A stretch of DNA of 36,376 nucleotides from Tropicibacter sp. Alg240-R139 (GTDB lineage: Bacteria > Pseudomonadota > Alphaproteobacteria > Rhodobacterales > Rhodobacteraceae), in contig NZ_UNRA01000012.1 in assembly GCF_900537075.1 (NCBI RefSeq), positions 1 through 36,376 of the forward strand, written 5' to 3'. Of the stretch, positions 25,089 through 33,040 are shown one piece after another. The notes beneath the pieces are model-generated. The model saw only the letters and a list, made by a program, of their open reading frames with translations. It was not told the origin of the DNA and did no database searches. Position numbers and translations under genes: made by a program. Numbering within the stretch: the stretch's first letter is position 1; each line of letters starts with the position of its first letter.

Positions 25089-27166
25089 CTATTCGATACG
25101 AACGCGACGGAGATATCGCCGTATTGGTTGCCGATAACCCGCCGTTGAACACGTTGGGTGAACAGACCCGCAAGGGGTTGAGCAAAGGCATCACGCGCGC
25201 AATTGGCGAAGGTGCAAAGGCCGTCGTTATTTATGGCGACGGGCGCTCATGGTTTGCCGGAGCCGACATCCGCGAATTTGGCAGACCCCCGGTCACGCCG
25301 TACTTGCCAGATGTTTGCAATCAGATCGAAGCCTGCCCTGTCCCAGTCATCGCGGCCATGCACGGTACTGTGCTCGGCGGTGGGCTAGAGATTGCATTAG
25401 CCTGCCACTACCGGGTCGCTGTGGAAACGGCAAAGATGGGTATGCCAGAGGTCAATCTGGGTGTAATTCCGGGCGCGGGCGGAACCCAAAGACTCCCGCG
25501 TTTGGCCGGGTTTGCGCCAGCGATTGAAATGATTACCGGTGGGCGCTCGATTTCGGCCTCCAAGGCGCTGAAACTCGGAATAATCGACAGGATCGCCGAG
25601 GGGAATCCAAAGGAAATCGGTCTGGACTATGCCGCCTCCCTGTTGCGCGACGATCAAGGGCCACGACCGGTGAGCGCCATGAACACCCCGCAGCAGGTGG
25701 ACTTTGCCGCCGCCAAGGCCAAGGTCAAGCAAACCGCGCGCGGCCAGCTTTCGCCCCTTGTGGCACTGGACGCCATCGAGGCCTCGTCGCGGCTTTCGTT
25801 CGCCGAAGGGTTGGCCGTGGAACGGCGACTATTCCATTCGTCAGAGGAAACCGGCCAGTGCAAGGGCATGATCCATGCGTTCTTTGCCGAGCGACAGGTT
25901 TCCAACCTTCCTGAACTGAGGGGCATCATGTCCCGCGAGGTCAGCGAAATTGGTGTGATCGGCGGCGGAACGATGGGTGCCGGTATCGCCACTGCGGCAT
26001 TGCTGGCAGGGCTTCGCGTGACGCTGATCGAGATCACCCGTGATGCGACCGAGGCAGCCAAAGCCCGCATCGGCGGCAATCTTTCGGGGGCGTTGAAGCG
26101 CGGCAAGATCAGCGAGGCCCAATATGACCGGATATTTGCTGAAAGCCTGACCCTGTCCACGGAGTACGGTGATTTGTCAGATACCGATCTGATCATCGAA
26201 GCTGTGTTCGAAGACATGGCAGTTAAGAAACAGGTCTTCGCCCAAATCGAGGCGATTGCCAAACCCTCTGCGATCCTGGCCAGCAACACATCCTTTCTGG
26301 ATATCAACGAGATTGCCGCCAGCACCGGGCGGGCAAGAAACGTTATCGGGCTGCACTTCTTTTCGCCCGCGCATGTGATGCGGTTGCTGGAAGTCATCGT
26401 TGGCGATGAAACCGCGCCCGATGTGGTCGCCACAGGCTTTGCCCTGGGCAAGCGGCTTAACAAGATTGCCGTGCGTTCGGGTGTCTGTGACGGGTTTATC
26501 GGCAACAGGATCCTGTCGAGATACAGCACCGCAGCGGACCACATGGTGCTTGACGGCGCATCGCCCTACCAGATCGACCGTGTCGTCGAAGGGTTCGGTT
26601 TGCCGATGGGCCCCTTCGCCATGGCCGACCTTGCGGGCCTCGACATCGGCCAGGCCACGCGCAAACGTCTGGCTCCGACGCGCGACCCCCGCGACCGTGT
26701 GCCAACCTACGCCGATACCCTTTGCGAAAAAGGGCATCGGGGCCAGAAAACCGGTCGCGGTTACTACGCGTATGACGGCCGCGCGAGAACCGAAAACGCG
26801 GATGTTCTACCACTAATCGACGCTGAACGCGAAAGGCTGGGTATCAAGGCCAGAACCTTTGACGATGACGAAATCCTGCGCCGGTACATGGCTGCCATGG
26901 TGAACGAAGCCGCAAGGGTTGTTGGCGAGGGCATCGCCCGCCGTCCGCTCGACGTCGATGTGGTCTTGCTGATGGGGTACGGCTTTCCGCGCTACCACGG
27001 CGGCCCCCTGAAATGGGCCGACATGCAGGGGCTATCGGGCATTTTGTCCGACATCCAGGAATTCGCCAAGGACGACTCCTATTTCTGGCAACCGGCTCCG
27101 CTACTCGAGCAGCTGGTCGCGCAGGGGCGCACGTTTGACGATCTAAACAAGGAACAATCCGTATGA
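25085..27166 (+). CDS. Bifunctional enoyl-CoA hydratase / 3-hydroxyacyl-CoA dehydrogenase (FadJ/PimF type)
   Basis: This 693-residue protein carries out the second and third steps of beta-oxidation. The N-terminal crotonase domain (1-190) has GTVLGGGLEIALACHYRVA and MPEVNLGVIPGAGGTQRLP, containing both catalytic glutamates. A linker leads to the NAD-binding domain from about residue 290 (IGVIGGGTMGAGIATAALLA), the HFFSPAHVMRLLEVI segment with the catalytic histidine, and C-terminal helical domains (about 480-690). Length and order match FadJ/PimF. It starts at ATG 25085 and overlaps the thiolase by four bases (ATGA). Confidence 0.94.
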   Translation: MTIRYERDGDIAVLVADNPPLNTLGEQTRKGLSKGITRAIGEGAKAVVIYGDGRSWFAGADIREFGRPPVTPYLPDVCNQIEACPVPVIAAMHGTVLGGGLEIALACHYRVAVETAKMGMPEVNLGVIPGAGGTQRLPRLAGFAPAIEMITGGRSISASKALKLGIIDRIAEGNPKEIGLDYAASLLRDDQGPRPVSAMNTPQQVDFAAAKAKVKQTARGQLSPLVALDAIEASSRLSFAEGLAVERRLFHSSEETGQCKGMIHAFFAERQVSNLPELRGIMSREVSEIGVIGGGTMGAGIATAALLAGLRVTLIEITRDATEAAKARIGGNLSGALKRGKISEAQYDRIFAESLTLSTEYGDLSDTDLIIEAVFEDMAVKKQVFAQIEAIAKPSAILASNTSFLDINEIAASTGRARNVIGLHFFSPAHVMRLLEVIVGDETAPDVVATGFALGKRLNKIAVRSGVCDGFIGNRILSRYSTAADHMVLDGASPYQIDRVVEGFGLPMGPFAMADLAGLDIGQATRKRLAPTRDPRDRVPTYADTLCEKGHRGQKTGRGYYAYDGRARTENADVLPLIDAERERLGIKARTFDDDEILRRYMAAMVNEAARVVGEGIARRPLDVDVVLLMGYGFPRYHGGPLKWADMQGLSGILSDIQEFAKDDSYFWQPAPLLEQLVAQGRTFDDLNKEQSV

Positions 27167-28335
27167 AACAGGCTGTTATCCTCGCGGCTGGTCGCACCGG
27201 TCTTGCAAAATCTTTCCGTGGTTCATTCAACCAAACCCACGGAGCCAGCATGGCCGCCCATGTGATTGGTGAAACGGTCTCCCGATCAGGTCTGGAGCAG
27301 AGCGAGATCGAGGACGTGGTGATGGGCTGCGGCTATCCCGAAGGCGAAACCGGTGACAATATTGCGCGTCAGGCCGGTTTTCTCGCGGGTTTGCCGAAAA
27401 CATCCGCCGGACAGACCGTCAGCCGGTTCTGTGCTAGCGGTTTGCAGGCAATCGCCACGGCAGCCAACGCCATCACTACGGACGCTTCCGGGCCGCAAGT
27501 TGCAGGTGGTGTCGAGAGCATCAGCATGGTCCAACCCCAGGTCCGGCGCGCGCCCGAGGCTGTGCTCTTGAAAGAGATGCCCGAGCTGTACCACACGATG
27601 ATCGAAACCGCCGATCTGGTGGCAGAACGCTATGGCATCAGCCGCGACGCGCAGGATGAGTTCAGCCTGATTTCCCAGCAGCGCATCGCCAGCGCCCAGG
27701 CAAACGGTCTCTTCCGCGACGAGATCCTGCCCATGCAGACCGTCATGGCGATCAAGGACAAGGAAACGGGCGAAGTCTCGACACGAACTGTCACAGTCGA
27801 TCGGGACGAGTGCAATCGCCCTTCAACGACTCTGGACGGTCTTCGGGGCCTAACACCGGTGCGAGACGGAGGGCTCGTTACGGCGGGCAATGCCAGCCAG
27901 CTTTCGGACGGTGCCGCTGCGGTCGTACTTATGGCCGCTCTAGATGCAGAGAAGCGTGGGCTGGAACCGCTTGGCGCATTCAAAGGCTTTGCCGTCGCGG
28001 GCTGCGGTCCCGAGGAAATGGGTATCGGCCCGGTGTTTGCGGTGCCTCGGTTGTTGGCACGGCATGGGCTCAGGGTCGACGATATCGACATATGGGAGCT
28101 AAACGAAGCGTTCGCAAGCCAGGCTATCTATTGCCGCGACAAACTCGGGATCGATCCTGACAAACTCAATGTAAACGGCGGCTCTATCGCCATCGGCCAC
28201 CCATTCGGCATGACCGGCGCACGGTTAACCTCCCATATCTTGCATGAAGGCAAGAGACGTGGTGCCAAGCTGGGCGTTGTGACCATGTGCATTGCCGGGG
28301 GCATGGGGGCCGCTGGCCTGTTCGAGATTTATTAG
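27163..28335 (+). CDS. Acetyl-CoA acyltransferase (thiolase)
   Basis: This 390-residue degradative thiolase has nucleophile C90 (SRFCASGLQAIA), H346 in GGSIAIGHPFGMTGAR and second cysteine C376 in MCIAGGMGAAG. It would release acetyl-CoA from the 3-ketoacyl-CoA made by the preceding fusion enzyme. All catalytic residues and the length are normal. It is the last gene of the tightly coupled operon that starts at 20522. No intrinsic terminator is visible after it. Confidence 0.95.
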   Translation: MKQAVILAAGRTGLAKSFRGSFNQTHGASMAAHVIGETVSRSGLEQSEIEDVVMGCGYPEGETGDNIARQAGFLAGLPKTSAGQTVSRFCASGLQAIATAANAITTDASGPQVAGGVESISMVQPQVRRAPEAVLLKEMPELYHTMIETADLVAERYGISRDAQDEFSLISQQRIASAQANGLFRDEILPMQTVMAIKDKETGEVSTRTVTVDRDECNRPSTTLDGLRGLTPVRDGGLVTAGNASQLSDGAAAVVLMAALDAEKRGLEPLGAFKGFAVAGCGPEEMGIGPVFAVPRLLARHGLRVDDIDIWELNEAFASQAIYCRDKLGIDPDKLNVNGGSIAIGHPFGMTGARLTSHILHEGKRRGAKLGVVTMCIAGGMGAAGLFEIY

Positions 28336-28407
28336 ACGGCGACCCCAATGAACAGCGCCTGAGGCATGAGCAGAAGTGCATGCTCTATGTCGGCAAGGAG
28401 CGAAACA

Positions 28408-28539
28408 ATGAACTACGGGAAATGGAATACTGACAATGAAAATCCTGTAACTCTTGGCACGATTACTATCGTGGCCTTGGGATTCGGCGCACTAGCAAAC
28501 ACTACCTGCCCGCAACGATTACCTCGGTATCTGCTCTAG
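28408..28539 (+). CDS. Small membrane-like frame (43 residues)
   Basis: ATG 28408 has AAGGAG at 28395-28400. The frame reads MNYGKWNTDNENPVTLGTIT and then a hydrophobic stretch to about residue 31, ending at TAG 28537. One membrane span is possible. I do not recognise it. It may be a small membrane peptide or a truncated gene. The rest of 28336-28719 shows nothing else except the ribosome site of the channel gene. Confidence 0.3.
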   Translation: MNYGKWNTDNENPVTLGTITIVALGFGALANTTCPQRLPRYLL

Positions 28540-28719
28540 AGTTTCTGCCTTTCTGCTGACCAGCTCTGCGGAGGAGGCACCAAGCGTGATGCGACACGAA
28601 TCTGAGATCCTGCGGAGTTTCAGTGGGCAGAGTAATCAGTCGGACCTCCAAAACCTCATCCGCAACCCCATCCCAAGAATAGAAAACGCAACTAATCAAC
28701 CATCAAAAGGAGAACGTTG

Positions 28720-29646
28720 ATGCTTAAGAGAAAAACTTACGATGTTTCAAGAGCGGGGGGCATCTTTGCAGCACTTATTGCTTTGGTCGGCAGTGCAGCA
28801 GAAGCCCGTGAGCCCGGAGTTCCCCCCTCAGTCCCACCTGGCAGTACAATCGGAATACCAATTGCCGCCAACCCGCCTCCCGGCTTCTACCTCAGTAGTT
28901 TGAACAATTACAATAACCTCGAACTGAAAGATAACAACGGCGACGACGTCGGTGTGGGCTTGGACGTCGCCAGCACCGCACTTCACCTGATGTGGGTCCC
29001 AGGAATCAATCTGCTAGGAGGCGACTTCCGTGCTCACATCGTTCAACCGTTTCTGCATGTTGATCAGTCCTCCAGCTTTGGGCCCATCTCAAGTGGTACT
29101 GAATTTGATCTGGGAAATACGCAAATCTCGCCCGTTGGTGTATCCTGGGCCATCGCCCCGGGCCAATCCGTCGCCGCGGACCTGGTTTTCGTCGCGCCGA
29201 CCGGAAAATGGACCGCGGCAGACCCGGTTAACACGGGCGCAAATTTCTGGACCTTTGCACCTTCGCTTAGCTATACCTACTTCACAGATGACTGGAATGC
29301 GTCGGTACAACTGCAATACTTCACAAACACCGAGAACAAGAGCAACAATTACAAGTCCGGCGACGAAATCCTTGCCAACTTTACTGCGCTCAAAGACATC
29401 GGCGGTTTCAAGATTGGTCCCGTGGGGTATTACCGCAAACAGGTTAGCTCCGACACGAACAGCGGGACGGCCTTTGGTGGTACGATATCGGGTAAGGCTG
29501 AACAACTCGGCCTCGGTCTTGGATTATCGACTAGAGTTGGTCCCGTGGGTGTTGTCGGGCGGCTGACGCACGACGTTAAAGCGAAAAACGCGGCCGCAGG
29601 GACCAGCTTTGCGGTCAGCTTCATCATTCCAATGGGCAAGAAATAG
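28720..29646 (+). CDS. Outer-membrane channel of the phenol MetA-pathway family
   Basis: This 308-residue secreted beta-barrel protein has a signal peptide with basic start and hydrophobic core (GGIFAALIALVGSAAEA, cleavage before REPG) and alternating strands ending in the aromatic/hydrophobic C-terminus of outer-membrane proteins (SFAVSFIIPMGKK). LNNYNNLELKDNNGDDVG and FWTFAPSLSYTYF fit the 'MetA-pathway of phenol degradation' (SphA-like) family, thought to help hydrophobic or aromatic compounds cross the outer membrane. ATG 28720 is preferred to the TTG three bases earlier because AAAGGAG is well spaced. The location beside catabolic operons supports a substrate uptake role. Confidence 0.85.
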   Translation: MLKRKTYDVSRAGGIFAALIALVGSAAEAREPGVPPSVPPGSTIGIPIAANPPPGFYLSSLNNYNNLELKDNNGDDVGVGLDVASTALHLMWVPGINLLGGDFRAHIVQPFLHVDQSSSFGPISSGTEFDLGNTQISPVGVSWAIAPGQSVAADLVFVAPTGKWTAADPVNTGANFWTFAPSLSYTYFTDDWNASVQLQYFTNTENKSNNYKSGDEILANFTALKDIGGFKIGPVGYYRKQVSSDTNSGTAFGGTISGKAEQLGLGLGLSTRVGPVGVVGRLTHDVKAKNAAAGTSFAVSFIIPMGKK

Positions 29647-29665
29647 CACCCTGATGCAGGCTACC

Positions 29666-29721
29666 CTGAAGTGCGACTCCGGTTTGCAAACAAACTCCAT
29701 CTAACAGGAGTCGCACTTCAG
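29666..29721. repeat. Perfect 15-base inverted repeat after the channel gene
   Basis: CTGAAGTGCGACTCC (29666-29680) and GGAGTCGCACTTCAG (29707-29721) are exact inverses 26 bases apart. The loop contains the small palindrome GTTTGCAAAC (29682-29691). It begins 20 bases after the channel stop. A long hairpin would form in the mRNA, but no T-run follows, so a terminator role is only possible. Confidence 0.6.
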
Positions 29722-29799
29722 AATACCAGCTGGCGCCTAGCGTCCGCCACGATGGTGCTAACGTCAGGCAGGGTGCCGCCATATCCTGATTGAACGCGT

Positions 29800-29905
29800 T
29801 GAACAGAAATTACCCCCATCAAGTACTTGAATACTTCGCTTGGGACGATCCGTTTCTCCTGAACGATCGGCTCACCGAGGAAGAGCGTATGATCCGCCAC
29901 AGTGC
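29800..29905 (+). pseudogene. Glutaryl-CoA dehydrogenase N-terminal fragment
   Basis: The frame reads HQVLEYFAWDDPFLLNDRLT followed by EEERMIRHSA, closely matching the start of glutaryl-CoA dehydrogenase (FxWxDPxLLxxxLTxDERMIRDxA). About 30 residues remain, and then the sequence changes to Tn3 transposase. The full enzyme (about 395 residues) converts glutaryl-CoA to crotonyl-CoA, the step expected after a pim-type pathway. The gene is destroyed here, so the host needs another copy. Confidence 0.7.
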
Positions 29906-29914
29906 TTTGCCTGA

Positions 29915-30420
29915 CCGAACTGGGCAGCAAAATATTCGCATACGCGATCTGAAATCCAAGCGCCTCTGCGTCTTCGAATTCAAAGATGTCCTAAATCAAC
30001 TGAAAGGTCTGGTCGGGGCAAAGCCCGAGAGCAAATCCGCATTGATAACTGGCCCGATGTATTGAGATGCATCGCCAAATAGAGATCCGGAAGGACGCCC
30101 CCAAGCCAACTGCCCAAAAACTGTCGGCGCGGCCGCGCGAGCATAACCTCGCCGCCGCTTTAGGGGGAATCGGACGGATCGAACGCACGCTGTTCATGAT
30201 GGAAAGGGCCCTAGAAATCGTCATGCAGTGCCGGGTTCATATGGGTTTAAACAAAGGAGAGGCTCACCACACGTTGAAAAATGCTTTGCGGATCGGACGA
30301 AAAGGTGAAATCCGGGATCGCACAACCGAAAGCCAGCATTTCCGAATAGCGGGTTTGAACCTGCTCACCGCCATCACAATACACTGGAATACCAAACACC
30401 TCGGCAAAAAGGTCGCGTAG
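29915..30420 (+). pseudogene. tnpA: Tn3-family transposase, C-terminal fragment
   Basis: Segments of a Tn3 transposase are visible in three pieces: IRIRDLKSKRLCVFE near 29935, NWPDVLRCIAK near 30050 in another frame, and from 30067 KLSARPREHNLAAALGGIGR, ERTLFMMERALEIVMQ, GLNKGEAHHTLKNALRIGR and IAGLNLLTAITIHWNTKHLG. At least one frameshift lies near 30050, and a stop at 30418-30420 precedes the normal C-terminus. It is inactive. Confidence 0.85.
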
Positions 30421-30532
30421 CAGAGAAATGTCGGGCAAGACCAGTGTATCTATCGCGGCATGTGTTGCCGCGCGGAAGCGAGCACATTCTGCTCATCGGA
30501 GTCTGTTTGGCGAAAAATGAGCGCCGAAATCG

Positions 30533-30570
30533 CTTAGCGCCCATTTCTAGTCCCTTCCGATTTCGACCCC
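30533..30570 (-). repeat. 38-base Tn3-family terminal inverted repeat
   Basis: Read on the minus strand it starts GGGGTCGAAATCGGAAGGG and ends GGCGCTAAG, the standard GGGG...TAAG form and exact 38-base length of Tn3-family ends. It marks the outer edge of the transposon 35 bases from the cupin gene's stop. Confidence 0.75.
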
Positions 30571-30604
30571 GAAAGGAAAGCGCTTTGGCCGAGTAAAGAA
30601 AGTG

Positions 30605-31216
30605 CTATTGTTCCTTTGACTCTGCTTGCACGAAAACAATGCGCACGACTTCGCTACTGTTGTTGACCCAAGCATGATTGGTTTCCTGCTGAACCACAAC
30701 ATCACCAGCTTTCAAATGAACGGTCGAATCGTCAAGAACCATATCTATCTGGCCGTTCAATACGACTGCAAAGTCGATTGTCTGTGTCCGATGTGTGAAC
30801 GGGTGCACCGGTGGTTTGCCGTTTTTGGGCGCTTCGCCGCCGGCAATCTTCATAAACAAATCCTTTGGCAGCGTGTCTAGGACTTCCTGTGGCGGTGCAG
30901 GCGGGAAATCTACTGTGCGGAAGACCAATTTCTGTGGGCCGGGTCCGAACGCGGCTGTTATTTTCTCTAGGCCCCTGTCCGTAGTCGCAGCGACCGCAGG
31001 GAACTCGTCCAATGACCAGAAATTGCGAACCACCGGCTCTTGTTGGGCGACTGGTTTCGAGAATTCGGAATCCAACAACACGACAGCCTTTCCAGATGGG
31101 TCTAAGCCAGTAACGACTCTACGAACACTGTCTTCTTGTGCCCAAGCACTTCCCGAAAGACCAATAGCTGCCCCGAAAGCAAATGCACCAAAAAATTTCG
31201 TAATTTCGCTTAGCAT
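30605..31216 (-). CDS. Exported cupin-domain protein
   Basis: This 203-residue protein has a signal peptide (FFGAFAFGAAIGLSGSAWA, cleavage before QEDS) and a single cupin near the C-terminus. Motif 1 is HRTQTIDFAVVLNGQIDMVL and motif 2 is KAGDVVVQQETNHAWVNNS, the pattern of a widespread 'MHRTxTIDY...NHAW' cupin family of unknown or dioxygenase-like function. ATG 31216 is chosen because GGAGGAA lies a few bases upstream; the frame could start seven codons earlier. It is the last gene of the minus-strand block, 144 bases after the fusion dehydrogenase. A periplasmic location is unusual for this cupin family, which is mostly cytoplasmic. Confidence 0.85.
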   Translation of the reverse strand: MLSEITKFFGAFAFGAAIGLSGSAWAQEDSVRRVVTGLDPSGKAVVLLDSEFSKPVAQQEPVVRNFWSLDEFPAVAATTDRGLEKITAAFGPGPQKLVFRTVDFPPAPPQEVLDTLPKDLFMKIAGGEAPKNGKPPVHPFTHRTQTIDFAVVLNGQIDMVLDDSTVHLKAGDVVVQQETNHAWVNNSSEVVRIVFVQAESKEQ

Positions 31217-31360
31217 AACTTCCTCCAATTTGTACAAGTTGTTTGTATACCGTTCCTTTGACGCACCTGTTCCGCATCCTCAGTCATTACAGTCTTCCCG
31301 GTGACTTAAATTACGTGAGGGTATAGATGTTCGGCTTAGTCCGGCGTACGCAAAAGGCCA

Positions 31361-33034
31361 TTATGTCGAGTTTCCGGGTGTCGCAGAGCCCAAGGTACCC
31401 CCTTCGACGGCAAGGCGACTCAACAAGGCGGCCGGCGTGAACTCGTCACCGCAAGCGAGCTCCAATCTCGACAGTCTGGCGTGGATTTCAGACAGCCCGA
31501 ACCTATCAGCCCAATACACCGGGCCACCTTTCCAGTTCGGCCAGCCATAGCCGAATTGCCAAACCACATCGATATCACTTGGACGGACGACAATGCCCTC
31601 TTCGATCAGTTTTGCCGCTTCATTGACCATCAGCAAGATCAGGCGGTCCTGGATTTCCTGATCCGAAATCTCACGGCGCTGAATTCCGTAATGCGCTGAT
31701 GCTGCTTCAAAGACGCTAATGGCTTCGTTGTCCAAACGCGGTTTGCGGCTATTTGCTTCGTAGGAGTAGTAACCCTTTCCGGTCTTCTGACCGAGCCGCC
31801 CCTTTGCAAAAAGCTCATCGATTACAAAGTCTTTTTCTCCGGACTCTTGGCGTGACCGATAGTCAAGCTCGATACCGCCCGCCATGTCTTGGAGTTCGAA
31901 TGTCCCCATCGGAAGACCGAACTCCCTCAGTACCCGATCCACTTGATCGGGAAGCGCTCCTTCGAGCAACAGTTTCCCTGCCTGTTTTTCACGCGCAAGC
32001 AACAGTCGGTTGCCCACGAACCCGTAGCAAACTCCCACGAGAACGGGCACTTTCCGAATACGCGTTCCCAATTTCATGGCCCGCGCAATCGTCTCGCCTT
32101 TCGTTTCGCGACCACGCACAACTTCCAGAAGTTTCATGACATGTGCAGGACTGAAAAAGTGCAATCCGATAACTGAGCCGGGCCGATCTGTGACTGCTGC
32201 GATCTCGTCGATGTCGAGCGTTGACGTGTTGGTTGCCAGCGTCGCACCCTTAGGAGCAAATTTGTCCATTTCGGCGAAAATTGTTTTTTTCAACCCCATT
32301 TGCTCATAGACAGCCTCGATGACAAGGTCCGCCCCTGAAATCGCTTGCATCTGAGTATCAGTATTGAGGTTTGCAAGGCACTGCGAGGCTTGCTGTTCCG
32401 TGAGTTTGCCCTTTGAAACACTGACCTCAAGAAGAGAAATAATCCCCTCACGTGCGCCATTTAACGCGTCGGGATCCTGATCGATGAGGATTACTGGAAT
32501 ATCGGCGAGTAACAAGGCAGTTGAGATGCCTGCTCCCATACGACCGGCGCCTATCACAGCTGCCTGAGTGTAATCGGCGGTGTGATCGCCTGGCTCAATC
32601 CCTGGGATGCTCGTGGACGACGTCTGCGCAGTTTCAGAATAGGCGCGCGCCTCTTGCGCGGCGGTTGTTGTGAACGCCAGAGAAGGTAGCGCATCCTTCT
32701 TCTGCTGAAAGGAAACTTCGACGGTGTCGCCGATCTGGACCTGGTGCACGTCGCAATTGACCAACGCAGTTGGAATGCGAGGGCCTTCTTCCAATTCGAT
32801 GATTGCCGTGGCGGCAAGGCGTCTGGATCTCCTGACGATGGAATGCGCATAAACGCTTCCGCGGCCTGACGTGACCACCCATTGTGTCGATGCACTGCCG
32901 CACATCGGGCACAATTGCCGTGGGTAAAAATACAGTTTGTCACAGTCATCGCATTTGCGAAGCGTCAGCTTACCTTCGGTAGCGCCATCCCAGAATTGTT
33001 CTAACCCGTCCAAATGAGAAAAACTTGTTTCCAT
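31361..33034 (-). CDS. DUF35 OB-fold / 3-hydroxyacyl-CoA dehydrogenase fusion
   Basis: This 557-residue two-part protein has at residues 1-135 a DUF35 unit: helix FWDGATEGKLTLRKC, zinc ribbon C28, C31, C42, C45, then an OB-fold (GRGSVYAHSIVRR, IPTALVNCDV, GDTVEVSFQ). Residues from about 165 form a 3-hydroxyacyl-CoA dehydrogenase: AAVIGAGRMGAGISTALLLA, HFFSPAHVMKLLEVV with the catalytic histidine, and GKGYYSYEA. DUF35 proteins normally bind thiolase-like partners (for example Ltp2 aldolase, PhlC), and the next upstream gene encodes such a partner. The fusion would tether a dehydrogenase to that complex. ATG 33034 follows the thiolase-like stop by six bases; GTG 33037 is an alternative start. 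Confidence 0.9.
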   Translation of the reverse strand: METSFSHLDGLEQFWDGATEGKLTLRKCDDCDKLYFYPRQLCPMCGSASTQWVVTSGRGSVYAHSIVRRSRRLAATAIIELEEGPRIPTALVNCDVHQVQIGDTVEVSFQQKKDALPSLAFTTTAAQEARAYSETAQTSSTSIPGIEPGDHTADYTQAAVIGAGRMGAGISTALLLADIPVILIDQDPDALNGAREGIISLLEVSVSKGKLTEQQASQCLANLNTDTQMQAISGADLVIEAVYEQMGLKKTIFAEMDKFAPKGATLATNTSTLDIDEIAAVTDRPGSVIGLHFFSPAHVMKLLEVVRGRETKGETIARAMKLGTRIRKVPVLVGVCYGFVGNRLLLAREKQAGKLLLEGALPDQVDRVLREFGLPMGTFELQDMAGGIELDYRSRQESGEKDFVIDELFAKGRLGQKTGKGYYSYEANSRKPRLDNEAISVFEAASAHYGIQRREISDQEIQDRLILLMVNEAAKLIEEGIVVRPSDIDVVWQFGYGWPNWKGGPVYWADRFGLSEIHARLSRLELACGDEFTPAALLSRLAVEGGTLGSATPGNST

Positions 33035-33040
33035 CACATC

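Larger units (their letters stand above)
29906..30570 (+). mobile_element. Right-end remnant of a Tn3-family transposon
   Basis: A C-terminal piece of tnpA is followed at 30533-30570 by a 38-base terminal repeat. The left part of the transposon is missing, and the junction lies directly in the glutaryl-CoA dehydrogenase fragment. No resolvase is present. Confidence 0.75.

Noticed and set aside
29666-29721. Classical intrinsic terminator
   Set aside because: The hairpin is strong but no T-run follows on either strand, so I list it as an inverted repeat only.
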